64,000 bases of DNA from M3007 sp033764075 (lineage in GTDB: Bacteria; Bacteroidota; Bacteroidia; Chitinophagales; Saprospiraceae). Numbering within the stretch: position 1 is the stretch's first letter; each line of letters opens with the position of its first letter. The position numbers were made by a program, and so were the translations under genes. Below the pieces are notes generated by a model, which did not search any database, was not told the origin of the DNA, and was given only the letters and a program-made list of their open reading frames with translations. Of this stretch, positions 54,069-63,746 are shown one piece after another. The stretch is taken from NCBI GenBank assembly GCA_033764075.1, contig JANRJH010000044.1:29577-93576 (forward strand), written 5' to 3'.

Positions 54069-56114
54069 ATGCACCATCACGAGCATCACACCCACCACCC
54101 CTCCAAATCTGTCGAACAAACACGGCATGCGCACCACGCCGCCCACGACCACTCGGTGATGATCGGCGATTTCCGCCGTCGCTTGTGGATTTGCCTCGCG
54201 CTGACCGTGCCGGTTGTCGCCATTTCTCCCATGTTCCAGCACGCGGTCGGGTATCGTTTTGATTTTCCGGGGAGGGGCTTGGTCTCGTTCGTGTTGGCGA
54301 GCGTCATATTTTTTTATGGCGGAAAACCATTCTTCACCGGGCTGCTCGACGAAACACGCCGCCGCTCGCCAGGCATGATGACCCTCATCGGCATCGCCAT
54401 CGCGGTGGCGTATTTGTACAGCACGGCGGTCGTTTTGGGGCTTGTCGGGGGCATGGATTTTTACTGGGAACTCGCCACGCTCATTGTCATCATGCTTCTG
54501 GGGCATTGGCTGGAGATGAAAAGCGTTGCCGGAGCCTCAAAGGCTTTGGAGATGATTATAAAAATGATGCCCGCCGAGGCGCATAAATTTCACGGCACGA
54601 TGCTGCAAGACATGCGCGTCGAAGACCTGAAAATCGGCGACCTCGTGCTCGTCAAACCCGGCGAAAAAGTCCCAGTGGATGGCATTGTGACCGAGGGCGA
54701 AAGCTACCTCGACGAAAGCATGCTCACCGGCGAAAGCCTCCCGATTTTGAAAAACGCGGGTTCAAAAGTCATTGCCGGAGCCATTAACGGCGAGGGCAGT
54801 TTGAAAATCCAGGTCGAAAAAACGGGCAAGGAAAGTTACCTGAACAAAGTAATTGCGCTCATCCGCGAGGCGCAGGAGGCAAAATCCGAAACGCAAAACC
54901 TAGCCGACCGCGCCGCCCGATGGCTCACGTTCATCTCGCTAGGCACAGGCGCAGCGACGCTGGCGGTCTGGCTGGCGAAGGGTCAAACCCTTGCTTTTGC
55001 CCTTGAGCGCATGGTCACGGTCATGGTAACGGCTTGCCCACACGCGCTCGGCGTGGCGATTCCGCTGGTGGTGGCAATTTCGACGGCGATGTCGGCGCGG
55101 CGCGGGTTGCTCATCCGCAACCGGACGGCTTTTGAAAATTCCAGAAAAATCTCAGTGATGGTTTTTGACAAAACCGGGACGCTTACCGAGGGCAAATTCG
55201 GCGTGTCGCGCGTTGTCTCGCGCGCAAAATGGCTTACCGACGACGACTTGTTGGCGACTGCCGCCGCGCTCGAACAGCAAAGCGAACACCCTATTGCCAA
55301 AGGCATTGTTCGTGCTGCAAGCGAAAAATTTCTGGTGTTACCCAGCGTCTCCAACTTTTCCTCGTTGACCGGGAAAGGTGTCCGGGGCATAATTTCGGAA
55401 AAAACAACCAGCGTCGTCAGCCCAGGATTTTTGGCGGAAAAAGGCATCCCCATGCCCCCGGGAACCCTTGGAAATGCTGCCGAAACGGTAGTTTTCGTTT
55501 TAGAAAATGAAACTTTGCTGGGGTTTATCGTACTTGCCGACCAAATTCGCCTCGACGCGCGGACGGCGGTCGAGCGATTGAAAAAACAAGGCATCCAGGT
55601 TTTCATGGCAACGGGTGACAACGAACGGGTCGGCAAGGCGGTGGCTGAAAAACTCGGCTTGGATGGCTTTTTTGCTGAAGTTTTGCCCCACGAAAAGGTC
55701 GAAATCGTCAAAAAACTGCAAAAGGAGGGGCATTTCGTCGCCATGACGGGCGACGGCGTGAACGATGCGCCTGCCCTCGCCCAAGCCGACGTGGGCATCG
55801 CCGTCGGCAGCGGAACGGATGTGGCTGCCGAAACTGCGGACATCATTTTGACCGACAGTTGCCCCTCAGACGTGCTCGGCCTCGTCAGTTTCGGCAAGGC
55901 CACCTATCGGAAAATGGTGCAGAACCTGTTTTGGGCGACGGGCTACAATCTCTTCGCCATCCCATTAGCAGCGGGCGTGCTTTATCCAACCTTTATCCTA
56001 AGCCCGGCGTTAGGCGCGGTGCTGATGTCGGCCAGCACGATAGTAGTGGCGTTGAACGCGCAATTGTTAAAACGGAGTTTGCAGGCTTGGCCAAGCGATT
56101 CTTTCACGCACTAA
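54069..56114 (+). CDS. copB: Copper-translocating P1B-type ATPase, CPH subtype (CopB-like)
   Basis: A 681-residue heavy-metal P-type ATPase. The His-rich N-terminus (MHHHEHHTHHPSKS, with HAHHAAHDH later) replaces an HMA domain. The transport-site motif in TM6 is ACPHALG, which marks the CopB/P1B-3 group that exports Cu(II) or Cu(I)/Ag(I). The catalytic motifs LTGES, DKTGTLTEGK, SEHPIAKGI and GDGVNDAPALAQADVGIAVG are all intact. I chose the ATG at 54069 that opens the His-rich head; the frame is open to 54012. It should move metal from cytoplasm to periplasm ahead of the Cus pump. Confidence 0.92.
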   Translation: MHHHEHHTHHPSKSVEQTRHAHHAAHDHSVMIGDFRRRLWICLALTVPVVAISPMFQHAVGYRFDFPGRGLVSFVLASVIFFYGGKPFFTGLLDETRRRSPGMMTLIGIAIAVAYLYSTAVVLGLVGGMDFYWELATLIVIMLLGHWLEMKSVAGASKALEMIIKMMPAEAHKFHGTMLQDMRVEDLKIGDLVLVKPGEKVPVDGIVTEGESYLDESMLTGESLPILKNAGSKVIAGAINGEGSLKIQVEKTGKESYLNKVIALIREAQEAKSETQNLADRAARWLTFISLGTGAATLAVWLAKGQTLAFALERMVTVMVTACPHALGVAIPLVVAISTAMSARRGLLIRNRTAFENSRKISVMVFDKTGTLTEGKFGVSRVVSRAKWLTDDDLLATAAALEQQSEHPIAKGIVRAASEKFLVLPSVSNFSSLTGKGVRGIISEKTTSVVSPGFLAEKGIPMPPGTLGNAAETVVFVLENETLLGFIVLADQIRLDARTAVERLKKQGIQVFMATGDNERVGKAVAEKLGLDGFFAEVLPHEKVEIVKKLQKEGHFVAMTGDGVNDAPALAQADVGIAVGSGTDVAAETADIILTDSCPSDVLGLVSFGKATYRKMVQNLFWATGYNLFAIPLAAGVLYPTFILSPALGAVLMSASTIVVALNAQLLKRSLQAWPSDSFTH

Positions 56115-56197
56115 ATTTTTTCAAATGAAACCCATTCCCCAAGCATCTTCCTCCGTGCCACCCCGGAAAAAGCCTTCGCCCAAATAATGCTCCAAAC

Positions 56198-59100
56198 ATG
56201 GTTGAACTACTCGTCCAAACCGCCCTTAGAAACCGCCTTTTCGTCCTCATGGCAGCGGCGGGTCTGTTCGCGTGGGGCATCTTTTCTGTTCGAAATAACC
56301 CGATTGACGCCATCCCCGATTTGTCTGAAAACCAGGTAATTGTCTTCACTGAATGGATGGGACGCAGCCCACAACTCATCGAAGACCAAATCACTTACCC
56401 GCTTGTCTCCAACCTGCAAGGTATCCCGAAGGTGAAAAATGTTCGGGGCGCCTCCATGTTCGGGATGAGTTTCGTGTACGTCATTTTCGAGGACGGCGCG
56501 GACATCTACTGGGCGCGGACGCGGGTTTTGGAACGCCTCAACTACGCCCAACGCCTCTTGCCGGAAGGCATTTCGCCCACGCTCGGCCCCGACGGAACGG
56601 GCGTGGGACATATTTTTTGGTACCACCTCGACGCGCCGGGCATGGACTTGGGCGAGCAACGGGCATTGCAGGATTGGTACGTCAAATTTGCCTTGCAGAC
56701 TGTGCCGGGTGTGAGCGAAGTCGCCAGTTTCGGCGGTTTCGGCAAACAATACCAAATCAATATTGACCCGTACAAATTGAATTATTACAACGTCCTGCTC
56801 ATGGACGTTTTGACTGCCATTCGAAAAAACAACAACGACGTAGGCGGGCGAAAGTTCGAGATGTCCGACATGGCGTACATCGTCCGGGGCTTGGGTTACA
56901 TAAAAAAGGCAGAGGACATCGAAAATATTCCTGTCGGCAATTACGGCTCGGTGCCAGTTCGGGTAAAAGATGTGGCGACGGTGCAAATGGGCGGCGACCT
57001 CCGCCTCGGTATTTTCGACATGAACGGCACAGGCGAGGTCGTCGGCGGCATTGTCGTCATGCGCTACGGCGAGAACGCGAACAACGTCATCGCCGCCGTT
57101 AAAAAGAAGATGGCAGAGATTGAAAAAGGCTTGCCCAAAGGCGTAAAATTCCGCACCAGTTACGACCGCAGCGAACTCATTCAAGCCGCCATCGAGTCCG
57201 TCAAAGGTACACTGACCGAGGAGATGATCGCCGTTTCGCTCGTGGTGCTGATTTTCCTTTTCCACTGGCGAAGCGCGGTCGTCATTTTGATTCAATTGCC
57301 CGTTTCGATAGCGGTCGGTTTTATCCTGCTGGAAGCCTTCGGGCTGAGTTCCAACATCATGTCGCTGACAGGCATAGCGCTCGCCATTGGTGTCATTGTT
57401 GACGACGGCATCGTCATGGTCGAAAACGCTTACCGCCACTTGTCGGAGGCGCCGTGGGCAAAAACCTTTTCCGAACGGCTATCCATCGTTGAAAAATCGT
57501 GCAAACAGGTCGGGCCGGGCGTGTTCTTTTCAACCATCGTGACCATCACTTCGTTCCTGCCGGTCTTCCTTTTGACGGGTGTGGAAGGCAAACTCTTTTC
57601 GCCGTTGGCCTGGACAAAAACGTTCATCCTGCTGGTGGATGCCTTCCTAGCCATCACCCTCACGCCCGTGCTGATTGTCCTTATTTTAAAAGGCAAATTG
57701 AAGCCGGAGAGTGCGAACCCCATCACTCGTTTTTTGGAAAAACTATACACACCCGTCCTCGAGCGCTGCCTGCGATGGCGCAAAACGACCCTTGCAGTGA
57801 TGTTCGCTGCGCTGGCCGTCAGCATCCCGATGATGATGCGCCTTGGCACGGAATTCATGCCGCCACTCGACGAAGGTTCGCTGCTTTTTATGCCCGTGAC
57901 CTTGCCCGACGTATCCAATTCGGAGGTCAAACGGCTGCTTCAAATTCAGGACAAACTCATCGCCACCGTGCCGGAAGTCAGCCATGTTTTGGGAAAAGCG
58001 GGCAGGGCAAACACCGCGACCGACAACTCGCCGATTTCGATGATCGAAACCATCATTCTGCTGAAACCCAAAAGCGAGTGGCGGGCGGGCTTGACCAAAA
58101 ACGACATAATCAACGAACTGAACGCCAAACTGCAAATTCCCGGCGTGGTGAATGGCTGGACACAGCCCATCATCAACCGAATCAACATGCTTTCGACGGG
58201 CATGCGTACCGACGTGGGCTTAAAGGTTTATGGGCAAAACTTAGACACGATTTACGCCGTCTCGCAACTTTTAAAGAAGGAACTCGAAAACGTCGAGGGC
58301 GTGAAAGACCTCTACGTCGAACCCATCACCGGCGGAAAATACATTGATGTCGTGATCAAACGCGACGAAATCGGACGCTACGGCTTGAGTGTGGATGACG
58401 TGAACATGCTCGTCGAATCTGCCCTCGGTGGCATGATTTTGACCACCACCGTCGAAGGTCGCCAGCGGTTCACGGTCAATGCCCGCTTCGCGCAGGATTT
58501 TCGAAACAACCTCGATGCGCTGCGGCGGCTGCAATTGCAAACCGCCCGTTACGGCATCATCCCGCTCGAGGCGGTGGCGGATCTGCGCGTTTCCGAAGGC
58601 CCGCCAATGATAAATTCTGAAAATGCCATGCTCCGGGGAACGGTTTTGTTCAACGTTCGAGAGCGCGATTTGGGCAGCACGATCGTCGAGTCGCAGCGAA
58701 AATTGGATGCTGCCGTCCGCCAGTTGCCCGAAGGCTACTTCATCGAATGGAGCGGGCAATGGGAAAATCAAATCCGCGCCAGCCGAACGCTGGGACTCAT
58801 TGCGCCCATCGTCCTGTTTATCATTTTTTTTGTATTGTACATCACCTATAAGTCTGTAAAAGAGGCGCTTATAACGATGATAACAGTGCCCTTCGCGCTC
58901 ATCGGCGGCGTGTGGATGGTTTATTTTTATGGAGTAAATCTTTCTGTTGCGGTGGCGGTGGGTTTTATTGCACTATTTGGCGAAGCCATCGAAACGGGAA
59001 TGGTTATGACCATCTACCTCAATGAAGCGATGCAACGGCTCGTTGCCGAAAAAGGCAATTCCAGCCAGACCATCACCCATGCCGACCTCCGGGAACAGAT

Positions 59101-59353
59101 AATTTGGGGCGCGGTAAAACGCTTGCGACCTAAACTGATGACCATTTCATCGGGACTCTTTGGGCTCATCCCCATCCTCTGGGCGACGGGCGTGGGCAGC
59201 GACGTGATGCTGCCCATTACCATTCCGCTTATCGGCGGCACGATCTCGTCCACGATTTACGTGCTTCTCGTCACGCCCGTTGTTTTTGAAATGACGAAAG
59301 AGAGGGAGTTGCGGCGGGCTGGGAAAATTGAGGTGTACGATGCGCAGGAGTGA
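56198..59353 (+). CDS. cusA: CusA-type heavy-metal efflux RND transporter
   Basis: The inner-membrane proton-driven pump of a tripartite Cu(I)/Ag(I) exporter, 1051 residues with the 12-TM RND layout. The three methionines of the E. coli CusA relay have counterparts: LLFMPVTLPDVSN, SPISMIETIILLKP and RINMLSTGMRTDVG. TM4 carries VIVDDGIVMVENAYRHL, the charged relay of HME-RND proteins. KAGRANTATD is also typical. The N-terminus VQTALRNRLFVLMAA... and NPIDAIPDLSENQVIVF are as in CusA. It lies 83 bases after copB and before the TolC-like gene. Confidence 0.95.
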   Translation: MVELLVQTALRNRLFVLMAAAGLFAWGIFSVRNNPIDAIPDLSENQVIVFTEWMGRSPQLIEDQITYPLVSNLQGIPKVKNVRGASMFGMSFVYVIFEDGADIYWARTRVLERLNYAQRLLPEGISPTLGPDGTGVGHIFWYHLDAPGMDLGEQRALQDWYVKFALQTVPGVSEVASFGGFGKQYQINIDPYKLNYYNVLLMDVLTAIRKNNNDVGGRKFEMSDMAYIVRGLGYIKKAEDIENIPVGNYGSVPVRVKDVATVQMGGDLRLGIFDMNGTGEVVGGIVVMRYGENANNVIAAVKKKMAEIEKGLPKGVKFRTSYDRSELIQAAIESVKGTLTEEMIAVSLVVLIFLFHWRSAVVILIQLPVSIAVGFILLEAFGLSSNIMSLTGIALAIGVIVDDGIVMVENAYRHLSEAPWAKTFSERLSIVEKSCKQVGPGVFFSTIVTITSFLPVFLLTGVEGKLFSPLAWTKTFILLVDAFLAITLTPVLIVLILKGKLKPESANPITRFLEKLYTPVLERCLRWRKTTLAVMFAALAVSIPMMMRLGTEFMPPLDEGSLLFMPVTLPDVSNSEVKRLLQIQDKLIATVPEVSHVLGKAGRANTATDNSPISMIETIILLKPKSEWRAGLTKNDIINELNAKLQIPGVVNGWTQPIINRINMLSTGMRTDVGLKVYGQNLDTIYAVSQLLKKELENVEGVKDLYVEPITGGKYIDVVIKRDEIGRYGLSVDDVNMLVESALGGMILTTTVEGRQRFTVNARFAQDFRNNLDALRRLQLQTARYGIIPLEAVADLRVSEGPPMINSENAMLRGTVLFNVRERDLGSTIVESQRKLDAAVRQLPEGYFIEWSGQWENQIRASRTLGLIAPIVLFIIFFVLYITYKSVKEALITMITVPFALIGGVWMVYFYGVNLSVAVAVGFIALFGEAIETGMVMTIYLNEAMQRLVAEKGNSSQTITHADLREQIIWGAVKRLRPKLMTISSGLFGLIPILWATGVGSDVMLPITIPLIGGTISSTIYVLLVTPVVFEMTKERELRRAGKIEVYDAQE

Positions 59354-59368
59354 TGTCGCCCCCTCCTT

Positions 59369-59401
59369 ACTCGTCCGACGACTCGAAGTCGTCGGACGAG
59401 T
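59369..59401. repeat. Perfect 15-bp hairpin between cusA and the TolC-like gene
   Basis: ACTCGTCCGACGACT at 59369-59383 pairs fully with AGTCGTCGGACGAGT at 59387-59401 around a CGA loop. A T8 run follows 14 bases later. It may weaken transcription between cusA and the next gene or protect the mRNA end; it could also be a dispersed repeat. Confidence 0.75.
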
Positions 59402-59437
59402 CCAGCCAGTCATCGTTTTTTTTAAAAGAAATTCAAA

Positions 59438-60709
59438 ATGAAACGTCATAAAACATTGAAAATAATATTTTTGTGCGTCAATCTGGCAGTTTTTCAAAAA
59501 AGCCTGACCGCCCAAATGACGCTTCCGCTCGATTCTATTTTGACCCGAATCGAGCAAACACACCCTGCCCTGAAAGCCCCGGAAGCCAGAATCCGCGAAC
59601 TCGAAACCTACGCCGGCGGCACGGTATCGATGCCGCCGCCGAAAGTTAGCGCAGGGTTGTGGATGTCGCCATACAATCCGAACCGTTGGAGTGAGAGCGG
59701 CGCATTCGGTGACGGCATGGGCAGTTTCATGATTTCCGGGGAGCAAATGTTCCCAAACCGAAAAATGCAGCAAGCCGAGGGTCGGTACATGGCATCAATG
59801 TCGGCGATGCAGGCGGCAGATGAGGGTGTTATGCGGAACATGCTTTTTGCCGAGGCGAAAACGGCGTATTTCAATTGGCTGGTTTTGAAAAAGAAAATCG
59901 CCGTTGTCGAGGAAAGCAAAAACCTCCTGCGGCTGATGCTCGAAAGCGCACAGGAGCGGTACAAATTCAACCGTGAAAAACTCGGCAGCATTTACAAGGC
60001 CGAAACCGAACTCGCCGACCTCGACCGGATGCAAGCCATGTTCGCCGGGGAAATTGAACAGCAAAAAGTCATGCTCCAGAGTCTGATGCAATTCACACAA
60101 ACGATTAATTTTGAATTGGATGAATCCTTTTTGCCATTCTGGAATACTCGCCCCGCCCTACCCGACACTGCCCAAATCACTGCCCGCAGCGACATCCGAA
60201 TTATCGAAGCCCAGCTCCGAACCGCCCGCCTCGAGCAAGAATTCAACCGCTCAAAACTCAAACCGGAGTTCGGTGCGCGTTTCGATCACATGTTCGCTTT
60301 TGGAGGGCAGCCGTGGCAATTTTCGCTCATGGGCATGATGACCGTGCCGATTGCACCGTGGGCGAACAAAGACATCAAAACCAAAATCGCGGGCATTGAC
60401 CACCGCCTTGCCGCATTCGAGTATGAAAAAGCCGCTCTCGCGAACGACATCCGGGGTGCGCTTGCCGACCGCCTCACCATGATGCAAACCCTCCAAAACC
60501 AAATCGAACGCTACGAAAACGATATCATCCCAAACCAGCACAAACGCTTCCAAAGCACCCTGCTCGCCTATGGGCAGAACACCGACGAACTTTTCATGGT
60601 GCTTGATGCGTGGCTTGAACTGAAAATGAGCCGACTGGCACAACTCGACTTGCTTCAACAATTGCTTCAAACCAAAGTGGCTTATGAAAAAGAACTGGAA
60701 ATTCGTTGA
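59438..60709 (+). CDS. TolC family outer-membrane factor of the Cus system (CusC-like)
   Basis: A 423-residue outer membrane efflux protein with a signal peptide (MKRHKTLKIIFLCVNLAVFQ, cleavage after TAQ). It has the TolC duplicated helical-barrel layout: long coiled-coil helices around residues 110-210 (LRLMLESAQERYKFNREKLG) and 330-420 (LTMMQTLQNQIERYENDIIP, AYGQNTDELFMVLDAWLELK). It is shorter than E. coli CusC (about 460) and not obviously a lipoprotein. It completes the efflux path with CusA and the CusB-like adaptors; its 3' end overlaps the first adaptor gene by 26 bases. Confidence 0.88.
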   Translation: MKRHKTLKIIFLCVNLAVFQKSLTAQMTLPLDSILTRIEQTHPALKAPEARIRELETYAGGTVSMPPPKVSAGLWMSPYNPNRWSESGAFGDGMGSFMISGEQMFPNRKMQQAEGRYMASMSAMQAADEGVMRNMLFAEAKTAYFNWLVLKKKIAVVEESKNLLRLMLESAQERYKFNREKLGSIYKAETELADLDRMQAMFAGEIEQQKVMLQSLMQFTQTINFELDESFLPFWNTRPALPDTAQITARSDIRIIEAQLRTARLEQEFNRSKLKPEFGARFDHMFAFGGQPWQFSLMGMMTVPIAPWANKDIKTKIAGIDHRLAAFEYEKAALANDIRGALADRLTMMQTLQNQIERYENDIIPNQHKRFQSTLLAYGQNTDELFMVLDAWLELKMSRLAQLDLLQQLLQTKVAYEKELEIR

Positions 60710-62057
60710 AATAAGGTTGGCAGGGCGGCTACAGATCGGACGGATCAATGTCGCCCGACCAGTTAAAATCGCTCTTTGGCTCGCTGCTATTTTGCTCGCG
60801 GTTTTCGCTTGCGGGAAAAAAAATCAAGACCATTCGCAACACGGCGCAGCCACGGCATGGCAATGCCCTATGCGCTGCGAGAACGAAAAAACCTACCCTC
60901 AATCCGGCTCCTGCCCCATTTGTCACATGGATTTGGTGAAAAAAGAAACCGAACCGCCCACCTTTCAGCATCATGCCGCCGCGCCCGCCGACCTGAATTT
61001 CCTCCTCAAACCGACCTACGAGTACGTTTTATCTGCAATAAAAACCGTTCGCCCGGAGCGAAAAACCCTTGCCGTCGATATCGAAACGCCTGGTTATATC
61101 GCCTTTGATGCCCGCTGTGTGCAGTCAATTGCCGCCCGTTTTGGCGGTCGCATCGAGCGGCTGTACGTCAAATACCCGTTCCAACCCGTTCGGAAGGGGC
61201 AGCGTATCCTTGACATTTACAGCCCGGAAATCGCAACCGCGCAGCAGGATTTGATTTTTTTATTGGAAGACGACGCCGCGAACACGGTTTTGATTGAAAA
61301 CGCTCGCCGCCGACTCGTTCTGCTTGGTTTGACGGCCGAGCAAATCGCGGAGGTCGAAGAGGCAAGAAAACCGATGCTCTTGCTGCCCGTTTTCAGCCCA
61401 TTCGATGGGTTTGTTTTTGAAAGGGAAATGTCTCTTCCGAAAATTTCCGGCAGCGGAACGGACGGAAAAATGAACGACGAGATGCCTTCCAGCGGCATTT
61501 CGGCAATTCCAACAGCGAGTGCATCTACCACCGAAGGGCTTACCCTCCGCGAAGGCATATACGTCCAAAAAGGGCAGCGGCTTTTCAGCGTTCGGAGCCT
61601 CGCCACCGTTTGGGCTATGCTTGAATTTTACCCTTCGGATGTTTCGGCGGTCAAGGTCGGACAGGCGGTTAGCATCCGGGTCGAGCCGTTTGAGAAGCCT
61701 TTTTTTGGAAAAATCAATTACATCGAGCCGCAGTTTGGCGCGCGCAGTAAAAATCTCCGGGCACGGGTTTACCTCGAAAATTCCGGCGGCAATTTGAAGC
61801 CCGGCGCGCTGCTCCGAGCCACCGTCCACGCGGGCAGCCGCAGTGGGCTTTGGATTCCGAAAACCGCCGCGCTCGATTTGGGCAGGCAGTGGGTAGTTTT
61901 TGTGAAAACGAACGGCGTTTTTCAAAGCAAAAAAATTGAAACAGGTGGCGTTTCGGGTGCGTGGCTGGAAGTTCGTTCCGGCATTTCGGGAACTGATGAG
62001 ATGGCTGCCGATGCTCAGTTTTTGATGGACAGCGAGAGTTTTATTAAATTCAATTAA
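60684..62057 (+). CDS. cusB: CusB-like membrane fusion protein with heavy-metal-binding domain, first copy
   Basis: A 457-residue periplasmic adaptor of the RND pump. A helix and lipobox-like IALWLAAILLAVFACGKK precede a heavy-metal-binding domain with two Cys pairs (WQCPMRCENEKTY and SGSCPICHMDLVKKE, residues about 52-82). The barrel-sandwich, hairpin and beta-barrel parts follow (RFGGRIERLYVKYPFQPVRK; SPFDGFVFEREMS; SVRSLATVWAMLEFYPSDVS). The N-terminal 26 residues before the TM part overlap the TolC gene and look non-conserved, so the natural start is uncertain. A second, related adaptor follows at once. Confidence 0.87.
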   Translation: MKKNWKFVEIRLAGRLQIGRINVARPVKIALWLAAILLAVFACGKKNQDHSQHGAATAWQCPMRCENEKTYPQSGSCPICHMDLVKKETEPPTFQHHAAAPADLNFLLKPTYEYVLSAIKTVRPERKTLAVDIETPGYIAFDARCVQSIAARFGGRIERLYVKYPFQPVRKGQRILDIYSPEIATAQQDLIFLLEDDAANTVLIENARRRLVLLGLTAEQIAEVEEARKPMLLLPVFSPFDGFVFEREMSLPKISGSGTDGKMNDEMPSSGISAIPTASASTTEGLTLREGIYVQKGQRLFSVRSLATVWAMLEFYPSDVSAVKVGQAVSIRVEPFEKPFFGKINYIEPQFGARSKNLRARVYLENSGGNLKPGALLRATVHAGSRSGLWIPKTAALDLGRQWVVFVKTNGVFQSKKIETGGVSGAWLEVRSGISGTDEMAADAQFLMDSESFIKFN

Positions 62058-62063
62058 TTAAAA

Positions 62064-63491
62064 ATGAATCAATTAGAAAAAAAAGTTAGCCCCAATTTAA
62101 CCCAATCTCGGAGAGGTCAAACATTAGTAGGAAAGGGGTGGTGGGGATTTCCCAACCTCGAAGAAGTCGCTCGTTGGTTTGTTTTTGGAAAAAATACTAG
62201 TTTTCGACCTCCCCGAGGTCGGAATTTTGGTGATTGTCACCATTCCTGCCAATGTTTGGCCTCTCCGAGGTCTGCTTTATTGGTGATTTTGCTGCTTGCC
62301 CTTGCCACATGCAAAAAAAACGCTCCCACCGAATCCGTGCCGGAAAACGTTTACTACACCTGCTCGATGGATCCGCAGGTCATGGAAAAACGCCCGGGGA
62401 CTTGTCCCATCTGCAAGATGGATTTGACGCGCATCGAAATTGACCCGAACCAAAAACAGGGCGAAGTGAAACTGAGCGACGAGCAAATCCGCCTTGCCAA
62501 CATCCAAACGGACACCGCACGCCTCCATCCACTAGGCGAGGAAATCACGCTTTCGGCGACGCTGAAGGAAAATCAAAACTTTGTGAATGTGGTCTCGGCG
62601 CGGATTTCGGGCAGGATAGAGCGGCTTTTTGTCCGAAACATCGGCGAACCGGTGCAGGCAGGGCAGCCGCTTTTTGAAATTTACAGCGAGCAACTCGCCG
62701 CTGCCCAACAAGACTACCTCCTCGCCCGTCAAAGCCAAAAACGCTTCGCTGAAACGGAGCCGAATTTTACCCGAATCGCCGAAGCCGCCCGCCAAAAACT
62801 TCTCCTCTGGGGCATGACCGAAGCCCAAATCGCCGAACTCGAACAAAGCGGAAAACCCGCCAATACCCTCGTTTTTTACAGCAATTACAGTGGAATAGCC
62901 ACCGAAACACCCGTCTCCGAGGGCGATTACGTCGTCGAAGGCTCGCCCGTGCTGCGCCTCGCTGACCTGCAGACACTTTGGGCGGAGGCGCAACTGTACG
63001 TCAGCGACCTGCCGTTTTTGGCAAAAGGCGGCGGCGGGGCGATGGTCGAAATTCCCTCTTTTTCCGAAAAAAAACTGCGCGGCAAAGTCAGTTTCGTCAA
63101 TCCAGCCCTCGAAAATTCCTCTAAAATCGTCATGATTCGGGTGGAAATTCTAAACGCCGGTGGCGACTTGCAGCCCGGGATGCAGGCTTGGCTCACGCTG
63201 AAAAGTAAAACCCGAAGCTCCATTGCTGTGCCTACCAACGCACTTATCTGGGGAAAGGACGGAGCAAGCATCTGGCTACGAAAGCCATACGGCGCATTCG
63301 AAAGCCGCATGGTTGTCCCGGGCACGACGAACCGCGATTTCACGGAAATCAAGGAAGGATTGTTGGCAGGCGAGGCTGTGGTAATCTCCGGGGCATACCT
63401 CCTCCACAGCGAACTGGTTTTTAAAAAAGGGACAAATCCAATGGCTGGACACAACATGAGTGGAGAAGGCGGCGGGCATAAGGGGCATTGA
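62064..63491 (+). CDS. CusB-like membrane fusion lipoprotein with heavy-metal-binding domain, second copy
   Basis: A 475-residue adaptor starting 6 bases after the first one. Its lipobox LVILLLALATCKKN lies unusually late, near residue 72-86, because the first ~70 codons are made of an inserted inverted-repeat element. The heavy-metal-binding domain (YYTCSMDPQVMEKRPGTCPI, then CKMDLTRI) and the adaptor core (ARISGRIERLFVRNIGEPVQ, YSNYSGIATETPVSEGDYVV) are intact. The C-terminus is His-rich (MAGHNMSGEGGGHKGH). Real translation may begin at the GTG at 62283 or nearby. A second adaptor may form mixed hexamers with the first or work as a metal donor. Confidence 0.85.
   Translation: MNQLEKKVSPNLTQSRRGQTLVGKGWWGFPNLEEVARWFVFGKNTSFRPPRGRNFGDCHHSCQCLASPRSALLVILLLALATCKKNAPTESVPENVYYTCSMDPQVMEKRPGTCPICKMDLTRIEIDPNQKQGEVKLSDEQIRLANIQTDTARLHPLGEEITLSATLKENQNFVNVVSARISGRIERLFVRNIGEPVQAGQPLFEIYSEQLAAAQQDYLLARQSQKRFAETEPNFTRIAEAARQKLLLWGMTEAQIAELEQSGKPANTLVFYSNYSGIATETPVSEGDYVVEGSPVLRLADLQTLWAEAQLYVSDLPFLAKGGGGAMVEIPSFSEKKLRGKVSFVNPALENSSKIVMIRVEILNAGGDLQPGMQAWLTLKSKTRSSIAVPTNALIWGKDGASIWLRKPYGAFESRMVVPGTTNRDFTEIKEGLLAGEAVVISGAYLLHSELVFKKGTNPMAGHNMSGEGGGHKGH
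62107..62269. mobile_element. MITE-like inverted-repeat element inserted in the 5' end of the second cusB-like gene
   Basis: The ends 62107-62133 (CTCGGAGAGGTCAAACATT plus eight bases) and 62243-62269 are inverted copies with about 24 of 27 bases matching. Inside lie further CCTC/GAGG palindromes, such as GACCTCCCCGAGGTC at 62206-62220. No gene is carried. The element keeps the reading frame open but replaces a normal signal-peptide start. Confidence 0.65.
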
Positions 63492-63516
63492 CTGTATTTT
63501 CCATCAGTTCAGCGTT

Positions 63517-63740
63517 GTCTGTGATAGCGCGGTTGGATTTTCCACTCTTTTGATTCGCCTTCATGCCGTCCTGGTCTATGATTTGCAGGGTTCGGTTCCC
63601 TGGGCCTGTCAAGTCCCAATTTGTGTCTATAACGGTATCATGAGCCGGAAAATCGGGTTTGTTTCGCAACTCAATTGACATCGATCGACTCATTTTTCGT
63701 ACTGCTTCAGCTTCTGATCGGTGGATGCATGCAAAAATGT
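63517..63740. repeat. ~220-bp direct repeat flanking the metal island, right copy
   Basis: It matches 47005-47220 in the same orientation with scattered substitutions and an extra 10-11 bases near 63600. The match stops soon after ATGCAAAAA in both copies. Frames crossing it on either strand are short and not family-like. The gap 63492-63930 otherwise holds a short coding-like tail and the edge repeat. Confidence 0.85.
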
Positions 63741-63746
63741 CTCACC

